Of a stretch of 64,000 nucleotides of DNA, positions 1-8,298 are shown in pieces (within the stretch, counting starts at the first letter, position 1; every line of letters begins with the position of its first letter). Location of the stretch: positions 162,026,331 through 162,090,330 of the forward strand of contig CM040118.1 of NCBI GenBank assembly GCA_022559845.1, written 5' to 3'. This stretch comes from Amorphophallus konjac. Lineage: Eukaryota; Streptophyta; Magnoliopsida; Alismatales; Araceae. Made by a program: the position numbers and the translations under genes. The notes under the pieces are model-generated. The model was given only the letters and a program-made list of their open reading frames with translations. It was not told where the DNA came from and made no database searches.

Positions 1-341
1 GTGCCTTCTACAAGGCATCTGTCTTTGTGCTCTTCCGTGATGTCTGCCAATCCATCTAGTATTTCCTTCGCGGATCTGTAATGGGAGACAAAGGGAAAAT
101 AGTTAGAATCAACTGCAGTAATAAGCAACTTCAAAACCAAGCAATTTTGATCATGTTTGTGTTTTTGATTTTCAGTCCAGACATTTTTGTCTTTAGGCAA
201 TTCATGAGGACCATGTGAAATAAGCTTCCATAGCTTAAGGTCATATGAATTGACTAGACTAAACATTCTATCTAACCACAAATCAAGGTTACAGCCATCA
301 AACACTGGTGGAGAAGTCAAAGTGTACATCATGGTACTCAT
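1..341 (-). CDS. N1 Gag, N-terminal part (Copia-type, runs off the window)
   Basis: This frame starts at an ATG at 341 (or 332) and is open to the left edge, so only about 110 residues are visible. It has the opening seen in the Gag proteins of N2-N4: a PPVFDG stretch, LWLDRMF, then LKLWKLISHGPHELP, a Trp-Thr pair, and RSAKEILD near the edge. This is the N-terminal Gag region (UBN2-like) of plant Ty1/Copia elements, which builds the virus-like particle. It lies directly downstream of a primer-binding site and LTR on the same strand, where gag should be. The rest of N1, including any pol, is outside the window. The family call is firm; whether N1 lacks pol cannot be told. Confidence 0.8.
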   Translation of the reverse strand, partial: MSTMMYTLTSPPVFDGCNLDLWLDRMFSLVNSYDLKLWKLISHGPHELPKDKNVWTENQKHKHDQNCLVLKLLITAVDSNYFPFVSHYRSAKEILDGLADITEEHKDRCLVEG

Positions 342-388
342 TGATCCGGATCACTCTAGATCGTTAGATCTATGAAATTAGAGCCTTA

Positions 389-400
389 GCTCTGATAGCA
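389..400 (-). other. N1 primer-binding site (initiator Met tRNA type)
   Basis: On the minus strand this reads TGCTATCAGAGC, one base off the canonical TGGTATCAGAGC complementary to the 3' end of plant initiator-Met tRNA. It sits two bases inside the LTR end at 403, the standard spacing. It marks where minus-strand DNA synthesis of N1 starts. Confidence 0.85.
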
Positions 401-742
401 ATTGTTGGGTCCCACGATCAATGACACCCAAGAGGGGGGTGAATTGGGTGATTACAAATTTTAAGGAAACTCTTTCCCTTTTAACAAGTGTAATGAAACA
501 ATAATTAAAACATCAAATCTGTTGAACTGGCAAGTTAGATTACAACCTACACTAACCCCCACACTAGAAGACAAGATGAATGCTGCGTGGTGGAGTAAAC
601 TCCTTACAACAAGATTAAGGAAGTTTGATTAAGCCAAGAAATAGATTCTCTCAATCTCACCATTCCCACACGATCATATAAAAGGATTCAACAATCAAAG
701 CAAGCCAACGCGCAAAGCAAACCACAATGCACAGGGATTTTA

Positions 743-1092
743 AGGTGGTTCGGGACCATGACGGGCTCCCTACGTCCACCCCTCACCAAACTAGGTGAGG
801 CTTCACTCGGGGATAAATCCCCAAACGGAGACGACACTCCAACCACACACGCAGGACGACGCCTGCACACACACACGGGGACGCGCCCCATTACACACAC
901 ACACACGGAGATGATGTCTCCAACACGATCCGACAACTAGATCCACCAACACACACACGCTGCCATAAGTGCAGCAATCCACACACTAAGAACGACGAGA
1001 CACACACACACACGTAGATCTAGTAAGATCCACGCACCCACACATGAATCAAACGTGACACACACACACGACCATGGATCCAGACGATCCAC
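743..1092 (-). repeat. Hairpin chain with CA-rich linkers in N1 LTR
   Basis: Short inverted repeats follow one another, for example CTCACC/GGTGAG, GGGGA/TCCCC, GGAG/CTCC, GGGGACGCGCCCC, GGAGATGATGTCTCC, GATCTAGTAAGATC and GGATCCAGACGATCC. The linkers are largely (CA)n. The block begins at GGTGGTTCGGGACC, the conserved boundary hairpin found in all N LTRs. It lies in the transcribed R/U5 half of the LTR. Confidence 0.7.
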
Positions 1093-1576
1093 ACACACAC
1101 AAATGCTTAGAGTTTATGAGAAATAGAAATATGACACTCAAAGCATGATGACAGTGAGTCTTAGTTTAGAAATCCCCTGATTTGGCTTCTCTTTGAATCT
1201 ATGCTGCTGATTTAGAACGTAGCTTCAATCTTCACTTAATCGAAGCTTCTGTCTGTGCTTGCTTGGCTCTTCTTCTTTCTAGTTTGCTTGGCTTTCTCTT
1301 CTTGGGAGGAGGTTGGCTTTACATCTTTCTTGAATCACCTTGGAGATAGATGAACGATCTTTGCTCAAATGACGTGATGGCTTGATTCTCCACGTAGCTT
1401 CCAGTTGGGGATTGATTGGAGACTTGTATGCTACTTCTTCCCTTCACATTACGCTCAAAACAGGGTGGAAGAAGTCCTAGAGCTGCTACCTGTGACCTGC
1501 ACACACAAGGGTTAGAAGAAAAATGATTTTCAGATCTCACTTAGTTTCTCCTTAGGGTTTTCAACCCAATAAGATG

Positions 1577-1583
1577 TATATAT
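1577..1583 (-). promoter_or_regulatory. Candidate TATA box of N1 LTR
   Basis: TATATA inside a GC-richer stretch, read on the minus strand. It lies between the palindrome cluster (U3) and the hairpin chain (R/U5), the same relative place as the TATA-like sites of the N2 and N3 LTRs. Confidence 0.5.
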
Positions 1584-1722
1584 GTGTTTAGGACGGTCAA
1601 GAGACAGCTTGGGGACCAGATCCACACATCATGGAGCGATTTGGGGCATTTGGACAGGAGTTGGAAGACTTTTGGTGCGCATTCACGAAGGTCGTATTTG
1701 ACGGTGCCACCCCGGATCGGAA

Positions 1723-1940
1723 AGGGTCGACCCTTGGGGTCGACCCTCGAAGAGGGTAAAAGGTTGCCAAAAACAATGGGTCGACCCTTGGGGTCGACCC
1801 TTGTGCCAGCCCATTCTATTTGGAAAATTTATTTTCAGGGGTCGACCCTTTCAGAGGGGTCGACCCCAGGGGTCGACCCTTTTGCACTGGGTGCACAAAT
1901 ATGTCAAAAATAGACTTTCTGCCTTTAGGGGTCGACCCAT
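1723..1940. repeat. GGTCGACCC palindrome cluster in N1 U3
   Basis: About eight copies of GGGGTCGACCC or close variants occur in roughly 210 bp, some nearly back to back (1726, 1777 and 1836-1880) and one at 1926. The core GTCGAC is self-complementary. The other N LTRs carry a different palindrome with the same core, GCGTCGACGC, in the equivalent place. Confidence 0.85.
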
Positions 1941-2613
1941 GCCAGAATGGGTTAGAAAAACACTTCAAACCTCCATGAATCCAAGGGAATAAAAGTGATT
2001 AGATGTTACCATAATCCCATGAAGATTAACATGATTTCTTACCCTGAAAACATAATGAAACAAGAGGTTAGATCGAAATCAAAATATTTGGATCATGCAT
2101 TAACATATGGAGCTAGTTTTGAGACCAAGACCCAAATGACATGAAATATTATTATGAAAGCATTAGCATGAGGCACATAAATGCTTTGAACACACTTTCA
2201 TCTCAAGAATATACATAAGACACTTTGAAACCATTCAGTCCTCAACTAACAAATGAAGTCAATTGAGAGCATGATTATTGAATCAATCCTAATCTAGGCA
2301 CATGGAAATTCACTTCCAACTCATGAATACTTACCATGGATTTAAGGGTAGTAACCAAGAGTTGAGGCTTACCATTGACTCCATAGAAGTTTTTGCAAAG
2401 TGGAACCCAATCATCTGAGAGCATTTAGATCTATTGAGCCATGATCTTGCATGAGTGAAGGGAAGATGATGATCCGTTCAATAAAGACATACAATGAAAT
2501 GGAAATGATTTTACACAATGCCATGCAACCAATTCATATCAATGAATACTCAATGAATACTCAATGAATCTACATTAGTATGGGCAAAAAGAACAAGAAC
2601 ATTAGTCTTAACA

Positions 2614-3094
2614 TTCCCACACTAAAACATGCATGAAGGCGCATGCATTCTAGCCCAGTAGCAGTACCTGCAAAGCAAGATATCAACATGTGAGTTCGTT
2701 TGTCATGACGACGAGTTCATTTATCATGAAGACATTTTCCATAGATCACTCACACATCAAAACCATTATCATCACACATGAAGTTTAGTTATCATCAAAA
2801 CCATTGCTCAACAAAGGTCTAGAGGCTGAATATACCAGGAGTTACAATTGGCAAGAGTTGCCTACCCATTAAGTATGGGGTGGTTTGTTGTGCTGCCACA
2901 AGGCCACTACGATAATGTTAATGGGATTCTGGTCTCACTAGGATACAACTGGAGTATCCCATCTTTGCACAATGAGGGTTGTGCAAATTCGTCAAAAATT
3001 AGTGAGAATTATAAATTAGGATTAAAGACCATATCTTAATTAATGAATATCTACATGTTATCTAATTATTACAAATCTTCTCTTGTAGACTTCT
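2614..3094 (+). other. C1 untranslated leader
   Basis: About 480 bp without a coding frame worth calling, between the N1 LTR end and the C1 gag start. It has the position of a Copia leader, but I see no initiator-Met primer site in it. That fits N1 having inserted downstream of the primer site. Confidence 0.45.
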
Positions 3095-3973
3095 ATGGCG
3101 AACCACCCGTTACGCGGCATACTTGATGCCAACAGGCTTACTGGTCCAAACTATAGTGACTGGCTCAGGAACTTGAGAATTGTTCTCACTACTAAGAAGA
3201 TAACATATGTTCTTGATCGGCCTGTACCTCCTCTTCCTGCCGATGATGCTGAAGAGGGAGAGATCATTGCTTATGAGAAGCATAAGGATGATGCCATGCT
3301 TGCCCAATGCTATATGCTTGCCTCTATGACAAATGAGTTACAGAGGCAACACGAAAAGATGGATGCTAGATCCATTCTGTTTCACCTTGAGGAGCTCTTT
3401 GGAGCTCATAGTCGAACGGAAAGATATGAGATATCTAAAAGTCTGTTCGGGGCAAGAATGTCTGAGGGAATATCTGTGCAGACACATGTTCTCAAGATGA
3501 TTGAGTGGATCGAAAGGTTGGCAGAATTGGGATTCGACATGAATAAAGATCTTTGTGTTGATTTGATTCTGCAATCTCTCCCTGGTTCGTTTTCCCAGTT
3601 CATTGTCAATTTCAACATGAACAAAATAGAATGCTCTCTGGCAGAGCTTCTAAACATGTTGAAGACTACTGAGAGCACTATGAACAATGGGAAAGCTCAT
3701 GTGATGCTTGTTGGTAAGACCAACAAGAAGAGGAAATTTCAGCAAACCTTTAAGAAAGACAAGGCAAAGAAGAAGGACAAACATGTAAAGGCTGCCAAGA
3801 AAGAAGAGGCTACCAAGGACAAGGGCCAATGCTTCCATTGCCATAAGGATGACCATTGGAAGAGGAACTACAAGTTGTACCTTGCAGAGAAAGCAAAGCA
3901 GAAGCTTGGTGAAGCTTCAGGTAAGTTCATGATTGACCTAAACTTGTCATATAGATCCACATCATGGGTTTTA
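3095..3973 (+). pseudogene. C1 gag (Copia), open up to the N2 insertion
   Basis: The ATG at 3095 opens a frame beginning MANHPLRGILDANRLTG, with NYSDWLRNLRIVL, the typical start of a plant Copia Gag (UBN2 region). It forms the capsid and packages the RNA. Around 3830-3870 is a single zinc knuckle, CFHCHKDDHWKRNY; the fourth ligand (normally Cys) is Tyr, so metal binding is probably lost. A Lys-rich stretch precedes it. The frame reaches SWVL at 3973, where N2 interrupts it, and resumes in the same phase at 14161 with the protease DTGC. The residues beyond 3973 in the raw open frame come from the N2 LTR and are not native. Confidence 0.85.
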
Positions 3974-4692
3974 TGTTGTGCCCCTGGTTTTGATGATGAC
4001 AACCATGAGATATGAATGATATGTTCATTTCAATGATGAATTAAATCTTCATTCAATAATGCTTTCACTTGATTTCATACTTGTTGCTAAGAAAGGAACA
4101 GGGTCGATGCTGGGAGCTTAAAGCGTCCACGCATCAGTTGAAGAAGCCTTCACTGATATCCACAATGTTAACTCCACGAAGCAGAGATTCTCAAGAGTTA
4201 TTTCACTGCGTCAACGCCAAAATAGAGCAGCGTCGACGCAGCAGTTACAAAGGAAGAGCCAATGGCTTACTGGATTACTCTGGTGCGTCAACGCATTCAT
4301 CAAGTGGCGTCGACGCATCAGGTTGATGGATCGACAAGGTGACCAGAGGGTGGACGCAGTTGCACAATGCGTCAACGCACTCCACATGAAACGTGAGAGG
4401 GCTAAAGCCATCTAAGTTCAGATACTGGAACACCAATGCGTCAACGCAGCATGCTGAGAGCGTCGACGCAGCACGTCTATCTATTGAAGACTTGATCACT
4501 GGATCACCGACGCGTCAACGCAGCAGGCTGATGGAGTCAACGCAGCAGACTTGAGATTTGCTGTAGAATGTCCTTGAAGGCTGCGTCAACCCTTTGGAGC
4601 AAGTGAGTTGACGCCACCTGACTCTAGTTGCTGACACGTGGGCCAAGTATTGGGCAGGAAATGTGGAAGACACACGCCCTAGCCGCTGCTGG

Positions 4693-4699
4693 TATATAT
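4693..4699 (+). promoter_or_regulatory. TATA box of N2 5' LTR
   Basis: TATATAT, followed by GGAGCCTTCGTCTTCAGATG. The same TATA-plus-downstream block occurs in the N3 LTRs (near 19171 and 28437, minus strand) and in shortened form in N4 (57241), which supports it as the shared core promoter. Confidence 0.7.
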
Positions 4700-5108
4700 T
4701 GGAGCCTTCGTCTTCAGATGGAGGCTGATCGAAGAAGAAGCCTGGAGAGCAGAAAGCCCTTCGATCCAGAAAAAGAGAAAATGAAGAGAAGCAGTGAGCA
4801 GAAGAAGAAGGAAGAAAAAAAAAAGAAGAAGGAGAAAGAGAAGAGACAGGGAGAGCCTGCGAAAGAGAAGAAAATAGAGAGTGAGAGCAGAAGAGAAAGA
4901 TTGCGTGAGCTGAGAAGAAGAAAGAAGAGGAAGAGAAGAAGAAGAGGAGAGAGAGTCTATTGAAGACCTGTTCAGTCTGTTCGTGGATCAAATCCAGAAC
5001 GACTATTGTGTTTCATTTCCAGCTTGTGATTGCTGTGTTATTTTCGTTTCTTATTTTTCTTTTTATTCGATCTGATTTACTGAGTTCTTCCGATCCTCTG
5101 GACTGAGG

Positions 5109-5497
5109 TCGGTTCCCTCCTGTGTGGAGGAAGGGAGATCTGATCTCCGGTTTGCAAGCAGCAGGGGGGGCTGCTTGTGGGTTCCCTCCGGGCTGGGAGG
5201 AAGAGAGGCTAGGCCTCTGGTGGGTTGCTGGTAGCAGAGTGCTACTGGCTGGTTCACTGGTAGCGGGGCTGCTACTAGTGGGGTTCCCTCTTGGTATAGA
5301 GGAAGAGAGACGTGAGTCTCTGGTTTATAGTGACCGTGGGTTGCTAGAGGTTCCCTCCGTGTAGGAGGAAGAGGGGAGGTTGTTCCCCTGGGTAAGCTGT
5401 GTTTCAGCGTCTGTTGGCAAGCTGTGTTGCCCAGTTGTCAGTGAAGCCACACTCGGTTTGAGTGTGGGGTGGATGTAGGTCCGTGGACCGAACCACC
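5109..5497 (+). repeat. Hairpin chain in N2 5' LTR (copy at 13500-13886)
   Basis: Roughly a dozen short inverted repeats in series. Examples are CCCTCCTGTGTGGAGG, GGAGATCTGATCTCC, AGCAG/CTGCT, GAGGCTAGGCCTC, TAGCAGAGTGCTA, CCTCTTGGTATAGAGG, GAGACGTGAGTCTC and CCTCCGTGTAGGAGG. It closes with the stem CCACACTC/GAGTGTGG and the nested GGTGG..GGTCC..GGACC..CCACC. Stems are 5-8 bp with loops of about 3-7 nt. The block is downstream of the TATA box and so is transcribed. Confidence 0.85.
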
Positions 5498-5764
5498 TAA
5501 AAATCTCTGTGCAGTGGTTGGTTGCTCCATATCTTTTATCTACTTCACAGGTTACATTGCATTCTCGGTTATATCTGTGCTGCTTCCGCTAGTTGTTTAT
5601 TTGGGCGCAGGTTACGTATTTGATCTTTGGTTTAAAAGGATATTCTACATGTTCTTCAGATTGGTTGCTTTGTTAGAGTTCTAGTTTTATTATTGAGCCG
5701 AAAAGTTTTTAAGGGTGGGATTCATTCACCCCCCCTCTGAATCCTCCGCATCGATCCTAACAAT

Positions 5765-5776
5765 TGGTATCAGAGC
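5765..5776 (+). other. N2 primer-binding site (initiator Met tRNA)
   Basis: Perfect TGGTATCAGAGC two bases after the 5' LTR, the standard Copia primer site. Confidence 0.95.
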
Positions 5777-5882
5777 AGTTCCCTATTTCTCCAGATTCAA
5801 CGATCTGTAGGGGATCCTGCTGGTCTAATAGGTGCATTTCTGATCGGGTCTTATTGCTTGGCTTTACTCCTGAATTGATTCA

Positions 5883-8234
5883 ATGAAGCATCCACCGATC
5901 TTTAGTGGTTCTGGATTTAAGTTGTGGCTTAGAGGTCTGCATATCTATGTGAAACAACTTGATCCGGATCTGTGGAAGTTGATTTCGCATGGTCCACACA
6001 TACTGCCAAAGAAAACGTCCAAATGGACTGACAGTGATAGATACATGTGTGATCAAAACATGAAGGCTATGGAAATTATGAAGGCTGCCACTGACAAGGC
6101 CTTACACTCGTGTTTTTATCATTGCAGGTCAGCCACCGAAATCCTGGACAAACTGAAGATAGCCTTCCAGTCAAAGGAGGACGCCTGCATGATGGCCAAT
6201 GGGACTGATCACAGCAACAATCAAAGTGATGAAGAGGACAATGATGATCAGGTAAATCCCTTTGAAAACTATGATTTAGATTATTGGGAAAATGCATATT
6301 CTGAGCTGCTTGAATCTCATGAACTGTTAAGGAAAAAGTATAAAAAATTGAAGAAGGGTACTGGGTTAGTTAGTTCAAGTTCTCCATGTAAAAATTGTTC
6401 TAAGATGAAGCAATTTCATAATGCCTGCATATCTGATATTCACACGCATAAAAATCAGTATGAAAAATTGATGAAGGAATTTAAATGTGTTAGCTCAGAA
6501 CTAAGCAAGCTAAAATCTGAAAATGACTCTCTAAAACAATCTGCTAAAGAAAATGAAGGAAGGTTAGAGAAACTCAAAAAGGAGAACACGTTGCTGATTG
6601 AGAAATGTAATGCCATAAAATCTGTAAACGTAGAATTACAGAAAGATCTTGAAAAACAGCAAAAAGACTTTAAGGAATTTGAAAACAGTGGAAAGCAAGA
6701 AGTCAATTCAGAAGATCAACTTCTAATAAATGAATTGGTTCAGAATGACAAACTTAAGGAAGAAAATGAGAAGTTAAAAATGCTGAACTCCACTATGTCA
6801 GAGAGACTTCTAACCTTAGAAAAAGGAAAAACAGTTAGTGTTGAAGTTCTTGAAAAATTGAGCAATATGGAACAAGAAAATGAAAATTACAAAACTGCTA
6901 ACAAGGTGTTAACTGAATGTGTGAATTACAGTGAGCAAGAAATTGCCAGCTATGAGTTACAAATCACCTCTTTAGAAAATGAAATTCTAGATTTGAAGAG
7001 TTCCCTGTCTAAATTTGTTAATGGGCAGGATAATCTGAACAAATTGCTGGGAACAAAGGTCAACTTCCAGAAGGAGGGGTTAGGCTATAACCCTATAAAT
7101 AAAAAGAACATTGAAAACAAAATCCAGACATCTTCTGTTTCTAGCTCTAATTTTAAGAAAGAGGGACTGGGCTACAGTCCAGTCATGAGGAAGGTCGATG
7201 GATCCAATTTGAAAACCATTTTTGTTAAATCTTCTGAATAGGAAAAACCTTCTATTTCATCATCTCCACCTCAGTATAAGGCTAAGAAAATAGAAAAACT
7301 GGATAAAAATCAGAAAATGATTGGAAAACAGAAAGTGAATAAAAAGGGTCCATCAGTGCATGCTGATCACAGTATTCACACAAACTCACATGTATCTAAA
7401 AAGAAAACCTCATGCCATTACTATCATAAACCTGGTCATTTGATGCATGAATGTAGATTGATGGAAAAGGACGATCTGAGTGCTAGGAAATATCATGTTA
7501 AAAATCTTTCATCTCAGGAAAGGAGTGTCACATGTTCTAATTGTGGCAAATTAGGACACTCAATTGCTCAGTGCTAGTTTGCTAGTGGTAAGAAAACCTT
7601 CTATTCATATCAGGCTAAATTCCCTGCAAACCAACATATTTTTAATAGAAACAAGTCTATTTCAATGAACCAGCACATCATCTGTTTTAACTGCAACAAA
7701 ATTGGTCACAAGACCTCTGAATGCTGGTCAGGTACTTTTGAAAGAAATTCTCTCAAATGCTCTCACTGTGGAAAGCATGGCCATAGAGTCAAGGACTGTT
7801 GGCATGCTCAGGGTAGAAAAGAGAATTTTAAACATGCTAAAATCCCTGCAAATAGACATGCTGTTCATGAGAATTTTAAGAGAATTAATTCCTCTCATTG
7901 TTTTAACTGTGGAAAGCCGGGTCACAGGGCTGCAACCTGTTGGCTGGCAGGATACGAAAGCAATGTTGGTTTTGGTAAACAGAACTTTAATTCTGTAAAC
8001 AGAAATTTTCATACATATGCACATAAAAATCATGTTAATAAGAATGTGCATAAATCCAATCTGAAACCTGCTGCATCTTGCCATTATTGTGGTACAATTT
8101 GTCATTCAATGAATAATTGCTACCTGATGAAATCTGATGACCATGCTGCTAGGAGATTGTTTAGAAAATCTGCTAGGAATGTCACTGCTAATTCAGGACC
8201 CAAGATTTCTTGGGTGCCTATTTGTGCAAGATAG
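5883..8234 (+). pseudogene. N2 gag, coiled coil plus six zinc knuckles, two nonsense codons
   Basis: One frame of 784 codons starting at MKHPPIFSG. Residues 1-110 form the UBN2-like Gag domain (LWKLISHGPH, RSATEILDKL); about 140-400 are a Glu/Lys/Leu-rich coiled coil; then comes NLNKLLG..EGLGYNP, a SIRE-type Gag signature. The C-terminal third holds knuckles, among them CSNCGKLGHSIAQC, CFNCNKIGHKTSEC, CSHCGKHGHRVKDC, CFNCGKPGHRAATC and CHYCGTICHSMNNC, plus one degenerate (CHYYHKPGHLMHEC). It ends WVPICAR-stop, at the place where SIRE-type polyproteins pass into protease. Two TAG codons interrupt it (7239 and 7575); N3 has CAG and TGG there. No frameshift is seen. It would package the element RNA; six knuckles are far more than the usual one. 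Confidence 0.9.
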
Positions 8235-8251
8235 CTTGCTAACCTGCAGGT

Positions 8252-8297
8252 GTGCCTTGGAAGCTGAAGAATAAAGAGGGGTAATAAACCAAGGCAC
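8252..8297 (+). other. Conserved stem-loop just after N2 gag stop
   Basis: GTGCCTTGG (8252-8260) pairs with CCAAGGCAC (8289-8297). The loop contains AATAAAGAGGGGTAAT. The same 9-bp stem and an AATAAA-plus-purine loop occur after gag in N3 and N4. A splice-donor-like CAGGTAAAT follows at about 8328. Confidence 0.85.
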
Positions 8298-8298
8298 T

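Larger units (their letters stand above)
403..2613 (-). repeat. N1 5' LTR (about 2.2 kb)
   Basis: The LTR runs from TGTTGGG next to the primer site to ...CTTAACA at 2613. On the minus strand it therefore starts TGTTAAG and ends CCCAACA, a TG...CA pair with short inverted ends. The partner LTR is left of the window, so the outer boundary at 2613 rests on the terminal motif and on comparison with N2-N4; TTCCC (2614-2618) is the candidate target duplication. The internal order matches the other N LTRs: hairpin-rich U5/R, TATA-like site, then U3. Region 1990-2613 is U3 with no gene. The sequence is strongly diverged from the N2-N4 LTRs. Confidence 0.7.
3974..5762 (+). repeat. N2 5' LTR (1789 bp)
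   Basis: Starts TGTTGTGCCCC and ends CCTAACA; it is nearly identical to 12364-14155, differing by scattered single bases and small indels. U3 holds about a dozen GCGTCAACGC or GCGTCGACGC motifs (4115-4590). A TATA site at 4693 precedes a purine-rich GAAGAAG/GAGAGA stretch (4730-4960) and then the hairpin chain. Short open frames inside it, such as 4628-4963, merely read through the purine-rich tract and are not called as genes. Confidence 0.95.

Noticed and set aside
403..2613. N1 LTR as a solo LTR
   Set aside because: A primer site and an in-frame gag start directly follow it, so it is the 5' LTR of an element that continues left.
2614..3094. A truncated C1 5' LTR in front of gag
   Set aside because: No stretch matches the C1 3' LTR (17194-18256 and 29896-30351) and no primer site is present; the 5' LTR is more likely beyond N1.
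4515..4991. Open frames on both strands in the N2 and N3 LTRs (e.g. 4515-4991, 4628-4963, 12904-13380, 18909-19373, 28174-28638)
   Set aside because: They read purine- or pyrimidine-rich LTR sequence, are compositionally extreme (poly Lys/Glu/Arg or Ser/Phe/Leu), occur in every LTR copy and have no domain; they are by-products of base composition.
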